Positions 1 through 5,505 of a DNA stretch of 5,505 nt are shown one piece after another. Source of the DNA: Paracoccaceae bacterium (GTDB lineage: Bacteria; Pseudomonadota; Alphaproteobacteria; Rhodobacterales; Rhodobacteraceae); contig SLKB01000054.1 in assembly GCA_007134805.1 (NCBI GenBank), positions 1-5,505 of the forward strand, in the 5' to 3' direction. The notes beneath the pieces are model-generated. The model worked only from the letters and a program-made list of their open reading frames with translations. It made no database searches and was not told the DNA's origin. Both the position numbers and the translations under genes were made by a program. How positions within the stretch are numbered: the first letter of the stretch is position 1; each line of letters starts with the position of its first letter.

Positions 1-26
1 ATGCGCGACACATTGAAGCTTTGAAA

Positions 27-102
27 TGGTGAGCCCGACAGGATTCGAACCTGTGACCCACTGATTAAAAGTCAGTTGCTCTACCAACTGAGCTACGGGC
101 CC
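27..102 (-). tRNA. tRNA-Lys (anticodon UUU), CCA encoded
   Basis: Read on the minus strand this folds into a full 76-base cloverleaf. The acceptor stem pairs GGGCCCG with CGGGCTC, with one G-U pair. The D arm is GCTC...GAGC, the anticodon stem ACTGA/TCAGT, and the T arm ACAGG-TTCGAAT-CCTGT, followed by discriminator A (base 30) and an encoded CCA (27-29). The anticodon loop is CTTTTAA (65-71), giving anticodon UUU (67-69), which reads AAA and, by wobble, AAG lysine codons. Position 37 is A (base 66), with U36 before it. This is the context required for t6A and then ms2t6A modification, the reaction of MtaB encoded about 1 kb away. It is transcribed away from dapF. Bases 1-26, downstream of the tRNA, hold no clear terminator. 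Confidence 0.98.
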
Positions 103-114
103 ACATTTCGCTGG

Positions 115-143
115 TTCTTAGAAAAGCGGCCGCGGCGGGTCAA
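115..143 (-). promoter_or_regulatory. Predicted promoter of tRNA-Lys
   Basis: On the minus strand a -35-like TTGACC (138-143) is followed by a 17-base spacer and a -10-like TAAGAA (115-120). A start about 7 bases later would lie a few bases before the tRNA 5' end at 102, as expected for a tRNA gene. The -35 matches the sigma-70 consensus in five of six positions and the -10 in only three. The spacing and position carry most of the weight. Confidence 0.55.
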
Positions 144-196
144 GGAGAAACGGCAGGATTCAATCATGAATCGCGCAGCGCAGCGCTCGCGGTGGC

Positions 197-225
197 TGGT
201 CAGCGTGACCCTCGGCCCTTATATC
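197..225 (+). promoter_or_regulatory. Candidate dapF-mtaB promoter, possibly giving a leaderless mRNA
   Basis: TGGTCA (197-202) and TATATC (220-225) are separated by 17 bases and each match the sigma-70 consensus in four of six positions. The -10-like hexamer ends 6 bases before the ATG at 232, so a canonical start would fall on the A of that ATG. No Shine-Dalgarno-like purine run precedes the ATG, which fits leaderless translation. A chance match is possible, and the operon may instead start further upstream within 103-200. Confidence 0.3.
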
Positions 226-231
226 GCCGCC

Positions 232-1065
232 ATGAGACACGATTCTCCCACTCTGCCTTTTGTCAAGATGCACGGCGCGGGCAATGATTTTGTCATCATC
301 GACTCGCGGGGCCGCGCCGACAGCGCGCTCAGCGCGCGGCTTGCGCGTGCGCTGGGCGACCGGCATCGGGGCGTCGGGTTTGACCAACTGGCCGAACTGC
401 ACGCGTCTGACACTGCCGATTTCGCGCTCACCTTCTGGAATGCGGATGGCTCGGTCTCGGACGCCTGTGGCAACGCGACGCGCTGTGTGGCCGCGCGGGT
501 GCTGGCCGAAACCGGGGCCACGCAACTCGCCATCGAGACCGCCCGCGGACGCCTGATGGCAGAGGTGCGCGATCGGGCAGTCTGGGTGAACATGGGCCCG
601 CCAGTGCTGGACTGGGCCGCAATCCCCCTCTCGGAGCCCTGCGATATCGACGCGCTCCCGTTGCCGGGGACGCCCTCGGCAATCGGCATGGGAAACCCGC
701 ATTGCATCACATTTGTCCCAAATGCCGAAGCAATTGCGCTCGAGAAGCGCGGCCCGGCGCTGGAGCATGACCCCCTGTTCCCCAAGGCCACGAATGTCGA
801 ATTCGCCACCCTGACCGCGCACGACACAGTGCGGCTACGGGTCTGGGAGCGGGGCACGGGCGTGACGCTCGCCTGTGGGTCGGGGGCCTGCGCCACAGCG
901 GTTGCAGCGTGCCGGCGGGGGCTGACCGGCCCGCGCGTGTCGATCGACGCGGATGGCGGGCGACTCGAGGTTGACTGGCGCGACGAGGGCGTCTGGCTAA
1001 CCGGCCCCACTGCGCATATCTTCGACGCCATATTGAGCGCCGAGTTTCTGGCTGGCCTTTCATGA
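232..1065 (+). CDS. dapF: Diaminopimelate epimerase DapF
   Basis: This 277-residue cytoplasmic enzyme interconverts LL- and meso-diaminopimelate by a two-cysteine, cofactor-free mechanism, in the last step before lysine and in peptidoglycan precursor supply. Both halves of the pseudo-symmetric fold are visible. The N-terminal KMHGAGNDF motif holds Asn18, and the first catalytic cysteine is Cys79 in [14 protein letters not shown] (residues 153-158), NVEF (188-191) and ERGTG (207-211) line the substrate pocket in the family, and the second catalytic cysteine is Cys215 in ACGSGAC. Length is normal for the family. The first active-site loop reads CGNATRC rather than the CGNGARC common in gamma-proteobacteria. 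The start at 232 puts the conserved motif about 10 residues in, as usual. An in-frame ATG at 166 would add 22 residues and has AGGA (155-158) 7 bases before it, so it cannot be excluded. The stop overlaps the mtaB start by ATGA, which suggests one operon with coupled translation. Confidence 0.96.
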   Translation: MRHDSPTLPFVKMHGAGNDFVIIDSRGRADSALSARLARALGDRHRGVGFDQLAELHASDTADFALTFWNADGSVSDACGNATRCVAARVLAETGATQLAIETARGRLMAEVRDRAVWVNMGPPVLDWAAIPLSEPCDIDALPLPGTPSAIGMGNPHCITFVPNAEAIALEKRGPALEHDPLFPKATNVEFATLTAHDTVRLRVWERGTGVTLACGSGACATAVAACRRGLTGPRVSIDADGGRLEVDWRDEGVWLTGPTAHIFDAILSAEFLAGLS

Positions 1066-2315
1066 GTGCGCCTGTCTTCACCACGCTGGGCTGCCGGCTC
1101 AACGCCTATGAGACCGAGGCCATGAAGGCGCTGGCCGAGCGTGCAGGATTGCAAGACGCCATCGTGATCAACACCTGCGCGGTCACTTCTGAAGCCGTGC
1201 GCAAGGCGCGTCAGGAAATCCGCCGCCTGCGCCGCGCGCATCCCGATGCGCCCCTGATCGTCACGGGTTGCGCCGCGCAGACCGAACCTGGCACCTTCTC
1301 CGCCATGCCCGAGGTCACGCGCGTCATCGGCAATGCCGAGAAGATGCGCCCCGAGACCTGGGCCCGCCTGACCCCCGACCTGATCGGAAAGACCGAACGC
1401 GTGCAGGTCGATGACATCATGTCGGTGCGCGAGACCGCTGGCCATCTGATCGACGGCTTCGGCAGCCGCGCGCGCGCCTATGTGCAGGTGCAGAACGGGT
1501 GCGATCATCGCTGTACCTTCTGCATCATCCCCTTCGGCCGCGGCAACTCGCGCTCAGTGCCGGCCGGTGTCGTGGTCGAGCAGATCAGGCGGCTGGTCGA
1601 TCAGGGCTACAGGGAGGTCGTGCTGACAGGGGTCGATCTGACAAGCTGGGGCAGCGATCTGCCCAGTGCGCCGAGGCTTGGCAACCTTGTGCGGCGCATC
1701 CTGCGTCTGGTGCCCGATCTCGCGCGGTTGCGCATCAGTTCGATCGATTCGATCGAGGCAGACCCAGCGCTGATGGAGGGCCTCGCGACCGAGCCGCGGC
1801 TGATGCCACATCTGCATCTGTCGCTTCAGGCGGGCGATGACCTGATCCTCAAGCGGATGAAACGGCGGCACCTGCGCGAGGATGCGATCCGCTTCTGTCA
1901 CGAGGCGCGCCGGCTGCGCCCCGATATCGTGTTCGGCGCCGATATCATCGCAGGCTTTCCGACCGAGACCGACGCCATGTTCGAGAACTCGCTCAAGCTG
2001 GTGGAGGAGTGCGGGCTGACCTGGCTGCATGTCTTCCCGTTCTCGGCGCGCAAGGGCACGCCCGCGGCGCGCATGCCACAGCTTGAGGGAGCCCTGATCC
2101 GTACACGGGCCGCCCGTCTGCGGCAAGCAGGTGCGCGCGCCGTGGCCGCGCATCTTGAAGCCCAACAGGGTGTCGAGCATGAGATCCTGATGGAGGCCCC
2201 CAATATGGGCCGCACGGCCCAATTCACCGAGACCCTCTTCGCCCAACCCCAGCCCACAGGGCAGATCCTGCGGGCGCGGATCATCGGGCAGCGCGACGGG
2301 CAATTGCTAGCCTGA
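1062..2315 (+). CDS. mtaB: tRNA t6A37 methylthiotransferase MtaB (radical SAM)
   Basis: This 417-residue MiaB-family enzyme adds a methylthio group to C2 of N6-threonylcarbamoyladenosine at position 37, giving ms2t6A in tRNAs that read ANN codons. The N-terminal UPF0004 domain (about 1-125) has three cluster cysteines: Cys11 (LGCRLN), Cys39 (INTCAVT) and Cys70 (VTGCAAQ). The radical SAM domain (about 137-350) has CDHRCTFC with Cys147, Cys151 and Cys154 for the second [4Fe-4S] cluster, then [15 protein letters not shown]-like RNA-binding tail covers about 355-417. The short spacing of the N-terminal cysteines and the LGCRLNAYE opening favour MtaB over MiaB (which acts on i6A) or RimO (which acts on ribosomal protein S12). 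The start codon lies inside the dapF stop (ATGA), with no clear ribosome site of its own, so translation is probably coupled to dapF. The gene ends 6 bases before the convergent antiporter gene. Confidence 0.93.
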   Translation: MSAPVFTTLGCRLNAYETEAMKALAERAGLQDAIVINTCAVTSEAVRKARQEIRRLRRAHPDAPLIVTGCAAQTEPGTFSAMPEVTRVIGNAEKMRPETWARLTPDLIGKTERVQVDDIMSVRETAGHLIDGFGSRARAYVQVQNGCDHRCTFCIIPFGRGNSRSVPAGVVVEQIRRLVDQGYREVVLTGVDLTSWGSDLPSAPRLGNLVRRILRLVPDLARLRISSIDSIEADPALMEGLATEPRLMPHLHLSLQAGDDLILKRMKRRHLREDAIRFCHEARRLRPDIVFGADIIAGFPTETDAMFENSLKLVEECGLTWLHVFPFSARKGTPAARMPQLEGALIRTRAARLRQAGARAVAAHLEAQQGVEHEILMEAPNMGRTAQFTETLFAQPQPTGQILRARIIGQRDGQLLA

Positions 2316-2321
2316 GCCGCA

Positions 2322-4847
2322 TCATCGCGTTGTGCGCGGGCCCGGGGGTGGCGCGAAATTCGAGGTGTCCAGTTCTACACCGCGCGCGGCCGCATTCTCC
2401 AGTACCGCCTTGTAGAGCGAGCGATTGCGGCCGATCAGTCGCTTGAAGCGCGCCTCGTCGAGCGACAGCAGAGTGCAATGGCTGATCGCGCTGATCATGG
2501 CGCGGCGCGGCTGGCGGGTCAGCATGCCGATATGGCCGAAAAGCTCGCCGCGCCCCAGACGCTGCTTCTGGCCGCGACGCTCCAGTTCGACCGCGCCCGA
2601 CGCGATGAAATACACCGATTGCGGCACTTCTCCCTTGCGGATTAGGATCGTGCCGGGATCGACATAATGAGTCTTGAGCGCGCGCGCGAGTTGCCGGCGC
2701 TGCGCCTCGCTCATGCTCTGGAAGAGCGGCAGGGCGCGGACGAACTCATCCTTCTGCAAAGCGAAATCCAGTTTCGGACGCTGCTCGACCCTGACGCGCT
2801 CCGCCTCGAGCCGCTGCCGCAGAGTCGTGAACAATTCCCGACTGATCAGACCGTCGCTGAAAAGCGTCTCATATTCCCGCTCTTCAAGCCGCAGCGAGGT
2901 GCGGCGGATGAAGCGGCGCTCCATCTCCTCGGCATAGCCGGGATATTGCAGCCGCAATCCTTCGAGCGCGTTTTCCTCTTCCTCTTCACGCCGGCGGAGC
3001 AATTCGTGCAAAAGATCGGCCACGCGCCGGCCGTGGATGCGCCGGATCTTGCGGTCAATATATTCGTCCAACTGTCCGAGAATGAGCCGCTGGTTCAGCA
3101 GGATCTCGAAGCGTTCCGCCGTCATCTGCTCAAGGGGGCGCGACCAGCGCAGGCGGTTATGCAGCCAAACCGCTGCCCGATACCACCCGCCATAGCCCAG
3201 CGATTGCCGCCCGGCGGCGCGATATTCGCTTCGCCCGCCCGAGCGTGTCCGCTCGATCAGGCGGTCGACATCGGTCAGCATCCGGTCGACCAGCCGCGAG
3301 GACAAGAGCTGCTGGCGGAAATTCTCGATGATCATGTCGCGCTCACGACCGGCCAGCGCGACAAGCCCCAGCGTGACCCTGTCGCGGTCGGCGATTTCCT
3401 CGGCCGCCTCGGCAAGTTCCACCGCACGGTCCAGCCGTTCGGCAAAGCGCTTCGCCTCGGAGCGGATGACCTCTTGCGGCAGGCGGTATTGTCGCGTGGT
3501 CTCGGAAATCTCTTCACGCACATTCTGCAGAGCGACTGCGATCACCTGGTCGGACAGCGCCTGATCGAGCCGCGGCAGCCGATCCAGCCCGAGACGCGCG
3601 ATCAGCCAGCGCAGCGTGGTGCCCTGCACCAGAAGCGTGAACAGCGTGAAACCTGTCGCCAGAATGCCCACCTCGCGCTTGATCGCAGGCGGCACCAGCA
3701 CGCTTTCGGTCACCGCAAGGGCAAGCGCAAGGGTCACCGCTCCGCGCAGCCCCCCCCAGAGGATGGCCACACGGTAGGTCGGCCCCACCTGTGGTGAGAG
3801 CCCGAACCTCGAAAGCAGCGGCAGCATCCCCCAGAGAATCACACCGCGCGCCGCGAAGGCTGCGATCACGATCACCCCGATGAGGAACAGATCGGACTGG
3901 CGCACATCTACCAGCAATCTCGGGATGAGCAAGGCGGCAAGAATGAAGATCAGCGCGCCTGCCCAATAGGCGAGGATCTCCCAGACTTCGCGCAGATAGT
4001 TCCACCCTGAGGGAGTCAGACGCCCCGGCCCCACGAGATTCATGGTGAGCCCTGCCACCACCACGGCGATCACCCCCGACGCCCCGGCAACCTGCTCGGC
4101 GAAAACATATGTCAGATACGGAAGCGCCACGCTGATCGAGACCTGCGCGCGGGGAAAGGTCGGCAGCAGCGCCATGACGACAACCGCAACCCGGGCGAAC
4201 AGCCAGCCGACCCCCAGCGCGCCGAAGAAAAGCCACGGGAAGGTGACGACCATGTCCTGCAATGTCGGGTCCGGCACGCCGAGCATCACGAAAGTCATGA
4301 AGAAGCCGAAAAGCGCGATTGCCATCGCGTCATTGAGCAGGCTCTCACCCTCGACTATCCGGGTCAGGCGCTGGGGCGCGGCGATGTTGCGGAAGATGCT
4401 GACCACCGCAGAGGGGTCGGTGGTGGACACGATCGCGCCGATCAGCAGACACGCGACAAGCGGCAGGGTCGTGAAGGGCTGCAGCGCATATCCGATGACC
4501 AGGGTCGCCACGATCACGGCGGCAACGGCCATCACCAGGATCGGCACCCAGTCATCGAGCATGCGCCGCGCATTGACGACCAGCGCCACCTGGAACAGGA
4601 GCGTGGGCAGCAACACGTAGAGGAAGACATTCGAGCGGATCGGCTGTTCGAGGAACCGCTGAATGTTGGGGCTGAGGCTGACCAGAAAATCGCTCGTCTG
4701 GCCAGAGACCGCCACCCCCCCGATCACGGCCCCGACCAGCGCAAGGATCACTGTGAAAGGCAATCGCAGCCGCTCTGAAATCGGCTCGCAGATTCCGATG
4801 ACGACGAACAGAAGCGCCAGCGCGGTGACGAGGGTGATGATGTCCAT
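2322..4847 (-). CDS. CPA1-family cation/proton antiporter with C-terminal cyclic-nucleotide-binding domain
   Basis: This is an 841-residue inner-membrane protein. Residues 1 to about 420 form roughly 12-13 hydrophobic segments typical of CPA1 sodium(potassium)/proton exchangers. They include TTDPSAVVSIFR (Asp144), the transport-site motif ESLLNDA (Asn172-Asp173) and GGLRGAVTLAL (Arg368). Residues about 425-700 are charged and helix-rich, with a run of acidic residues at 621-625, and are probably cytoplasmic. Residues about 704-805 are a cyclic-nucleotide-binding fold, with conserved glycines 732, 739 and 751 and the phosphate-cassette arginine (Arg781 in QPRRA). The usual glutamate of the FGE motif is His772. 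The order exchanger, helical region, nucleotide-binding domain resembles plant SOS1 and, without its voltage sensor, animal SLC9C1. Which cation is exported cannot be read from the sequence. The ATG at 4847 begins the first membrane helix and is the only usable start. No Shine-Dalgarno precedes it, but TATAGT lies 6 bases upstream. A terminator separates it from the upstream amidohydrolase gene. Confidence 0.92.
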   Translation of the reverse strand: MDIITLVTALALLFVVIGICEPISERLRLPFTVILALVGAVIGGVAVSGQTSDFLVSLSPNIQRFLEQPIRSNVFLYVLLPTLLFQVALVVNARRMLDDWVPILVMAVAAVIVATLVIGYALQPFTTLPLVACLLIGAIVSTTDPSAVVSIFRNIAAPQRLTRIVEGESLLNDAMAIALFGFFMTFVMLGVPDPTLQDMVVTFPWLFFGALGVGWLFARVAVVVMALLPTFPRAQVSISVALPYLTYVFAEQVAGASGVIAVVVAGLTMNLVGPGRLTPSGWNYLREVWEILAYWAGALIFILAALLIPRLLVDVRQSDLFLIGVIVIAAFAARGVILWGMLPLLSRFGLSPQVGPTYRVAILWGGLRGAVTLALALAVTESVLVPPAIKREVGILATGFTLFTLLVQGTTLRWLIARLGLDRLPRLDQALSDQVIAVALQNVREEISETTRQYRLPQEVIRSEAKRFAERLDRAVELAEAAEEIADRDRVTLGLVALAGRERDMIIENFRQQLLSSRLVDRMLTDVDRLIERTRSGGRSEYRAAGRQSLGYGGWYRAAVWLHNRLRWSRPLEQMTAERFEILLNQRLILGQLDEYIDRKIRRIHGRRVADLLHELLRRREEEEENALEGLRLQYPGYAEEMERRFIRRTSLRLEEREYETLFSDGLISRELFTTLRQRLEAERVRVEQRPKLDFALQKDEFVRALPLFQSMSEAQRRQLARALKTHYVDPGTILIRKGEVPQSVYFIASGAVELERRGQKQRLGRGELFGHIGMLTRQPRRAMISAISHCTLLSLDEARFKRLIGRNRSLYKAVLENAAARGVELDTSNFAPPPGPRTTR

Positions 4848-4853
4848 GCTGCA

Positions 4854-4859
4854 ACTATA
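4854..4859 (-). promoter_or_regulatory. Candidate -10 element of the antiporter gene
   Basis: On the minus strand TATAGT matches the -10 consensus in five of six positions and ends 6 bases before the ATG at 4847. Transcription would then start on the first base of the coding region. I find no good -35 at 15-19 bases distance. The preceding terminator at 4895-4916 implies that the gene needs a promoter of its own in this short stretch. Confidence 0.35.
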
Positions 4860-4894
4860 CGCAGGAAGTTGACCGAAATGTATGCTGTCGCATG

Positions 4895-4916
4895 AAAAAT
4901 CGTTTCAGAATGAAAC
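4895..4916 (-). terminator. Weak intrinsic terminator after the N-formylglutamate amidohydrolase gene
   Basis: On the minus strand GTTTCA-TTC-TGAAAC forms a perfect 6-base-pair hairpin with a three-base loop, followed after two bases by TTTTT (complement of 4895-4899). It begins 25 bases after the TAG stop at 4942. The stem is AT-rich and short, so termination may be partial. It is nonetheless an oriented hairpin plus T-run in a GC-rich genome, at the expected place. Confidence 0.55.
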
Positions 4917-4941
4917 TCTGCCGCTCCCGAGGGGGGCGCGC

Positions 4942-5505
4942 CTACTCAGCGGCCAATGGCCTGTCGATACCGAGTTCGCGCCCGATATCCACGAGGTCGA
5001 GCACGACCCGATCCATGATCGCCTTGAACTGCTCGAACCCCTTGTTCGGGGCGACGCGGCGCTCGTCCATGTAGAGAGAGCGGTCGATCTCGATCTGGAT
5101 CGCATGGCGCCCGTGGGACGGGCGGCCATAGGCCTGCGTGATGTAGGCACCGGCAAACGGCGAGTTCCGCGCAACCCGCAAGCCCTGCTTGGCGAAGGCG
5201 TGCGCCACAGCCTCGGAAATGTCGGGCGCGCAGGCAGATCCGAACCGATCGCCGAGCACGATGTCCGGGCGCAGCGAGCTGTGCTGGCCACTCATCACCA
5301 CTGCATCGCGCGGCATCGAATGCATGTCGAACAGGATCGCCCGTCCGAAGCGGTGCTGATGCTCGGTCATGAGCGCGGCGAGCTTGGCGTGATAGGGATG
5401 CCAGAATTGCTGCAGGCGCGCCTCGGCCTCGGCGCGGGTCAGCTTGCCGCGATAGATCGCGCGCCCCCCGGCCACCACGCGCGGGATCACCCCGAGCCCC
5501 GATGC
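4942..5505 (-). CDS. N-formylglutamate amidohydrolase (PF05013), 5' end outside the window
   Basis: The C-terminal 187 residues are visible. The reading frame stays open through base 5505 (last codons read A-S-G-L-G), so the GTG at 5488-5490 is an internal Val codon and not a start. The family hydrolyses N-formyl-L-glutamate to formate and glutamate, the last step of one histidine-degradation route (HutG type), and is usually metal-dependent and cytoplasmic. Recognisable family blocks are GLGVIPRVV and IYRGKL near the start of the visible part, FWHPYH, FDMHSMP, DIVLGDRFG, then RNSPFAGAYITQAYGRP, GRHAIQIEIDR and LYMDE. The Asp and His of DMHSMP are the likeliest metal or catalytic residues among those visible. 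With a usual length of about 260-300 residues, roughly 80-110 N-terminal residues lie beyond the window. No other histidine-utilisation gene is seen, so the true substrate could be another N-formyl or N-acyl amino acid, and I give no gene symbol. Confidence 0.9.
   Translation of the reverse strand, partial: ASGLGVIPRVVAGGRAIYRGKLTRAEAEARLQQFWHPYHAKLAALMTEHQHRFGRAILFDMHSMPRDAVVMSGQHSSLRPDIVLGDRFGSACAPDISEAVAHAFAKQGLRVARNSPFAGAYITQAYGRPSHGRHAIQIEIDRSLYMDERRVAPNKGFEQFKAIMDRVVLDLVDIGRELGIDRPLAAE

Larger units (their letters stand above)
103..231. other. Divergent tRNA-Lys/dapF intergenic region with GANTC sites
   Basis: This 129-base region separates the tRNA-Lys gene (leftward) from dapF (rightward) and holds the predicted promoters of both. 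It contains GANTC methylation-type motifs at 157-161 and 168-172. Others flank it at 42-46 in the tRNA and at 241-245 and 301-305 in early dapF. An in-frame ATG at 166 with AGGA at 155-158 could begin a longer dapF product. AAGGAG at 142-147 is too far from any start codon to serve as a usual ribosome site. Confidence 0.6.

Noticed and set aside
1..26. A possible terminator after tRNA-Lys around the AAGCTT sequence
   Set aside because: The TTGAAGCTTTGAA stretch looks symmetric but does not pair beyond AAGCTT, and no T-run follows on the minus strand.
142..147. AAGGAG as the dapF ribosome-binding site
   Set aside because: It is 18 bases from the ATG at 166 and over 80 from the ATG at 232, outside usual spacing, and it overlaps the -35 of the tRNA promoter on the other strand.
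219..1508. A 429-codon open frame on the minus strand across dapF and mtaB
   Set aside because: It is antisense to two well-recognised genes, has no recognisable motif, and crosses their junction. Long antisense frames are common in GC-rich DNA.
1738..1757. Repeated CGAT/GATCGATTCGATCGA-like stretch, partly palindromic
   Set aside because: It lies inside mtaB and encodes the ordinary SSIDSIEAD segment. The palindrome comes from the I-D-S-I-E codons and no function is evident.
1554..2303. A 249-codon open frame on the minus strand inside mtaB
   Set aside because: It is a shadow of the mtaB radical SAM and TRAM coding sequence, with no motif of its own.
2667..3797. A 376-codon open frame on the plus strand inside the antiporter gene
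   Set aside because: It mirrors the codon bias of the opposite strand, is low-complexity (rich in Arg, Gln, Pro, Leu), matches no family, and lies opposite a confidently identified coding region.
4869..4897. TTGACC on the plus strand as a -35 element
   Set aside because: The 17-base-spaced partner (ATGAAA) is a poor -10, and the plus strand has no gene downstream to serve.
4892..5074. A 60-codon plus-strand frame beginning in the terminator hairpin
   Set aside because: It overlaps the amidohydrolase gene antisense, has serine/arginine-rich shadow composition, and its start lies within the A-run that forms the T-tract of the terminator.

Overview
The window is GC-rich (about 64-65% by eye) and reads as a chromosomal core region of an alphaproteobacterium, most likely of the Rhodobacterales/Roseobacter group. 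The basis is the style of the DapF, MtaB and N-formylglutamate amidohydrolase proteins and the tight dapF-mtaB pair. There is no sign of phage, insertion sequences, CRISPR or integrated elements. Almost every base is accounted for, and no stretch above 300 bases lacks a gene.

Layout from left to right. (1) A complete tRNA-Lys(UUU) gene on the minus strand (27-102, CCA encoded), with a recognisable promoter at 115-143. (2) A divergent intergenic region (103-231) that carries part of a striking cluster of GANTC sites. (3) A plus-strand two-gene operon: dapF (232-1065, lysine and cell-wall precursor synthesis) and mtaB (1062-2315, methylthiolation of t6A37 in tRNA), overlapping by ATGA. (4) A convergent gene 6 bases beyond mtaB: a large CPA1-type cation/proton antiporter with a long helical cytoplasmic region and a C-terminal cyclic-nucleotide-binding domain (2322-4847, minus). 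(5) A 94-base gap with a weak intrinsic terminator and a candidate -10 element. (6) The 3' part of an N-formylglutamate amidohydrolase gene (4942 to beyond 5505, minus), cut by the window end.

Functional links: MtaB is known in other bacteria to make ms2t6A37 on tRNA-Lys(UUU), and the window encodes such a tRNA, with A37, next to the operon holding the enzyme. DapF makes meso-diaminopimelate, the precursor of lysine, the amino acid this tRNA carries. The antiporter and the amidohydrolase show no evident link to the operon or to each other, and a terminator appears to separate them.

I do not see a new multi-gene system. The observations most worth checking are the local GANTC cluster, the two starts that look leaderless with identical -10 geometry, the replaced glutamate in the cyclic-nucleotide-binding cassette of the antiporter, and the MtaB/tRNA-Lys neighbourhood.
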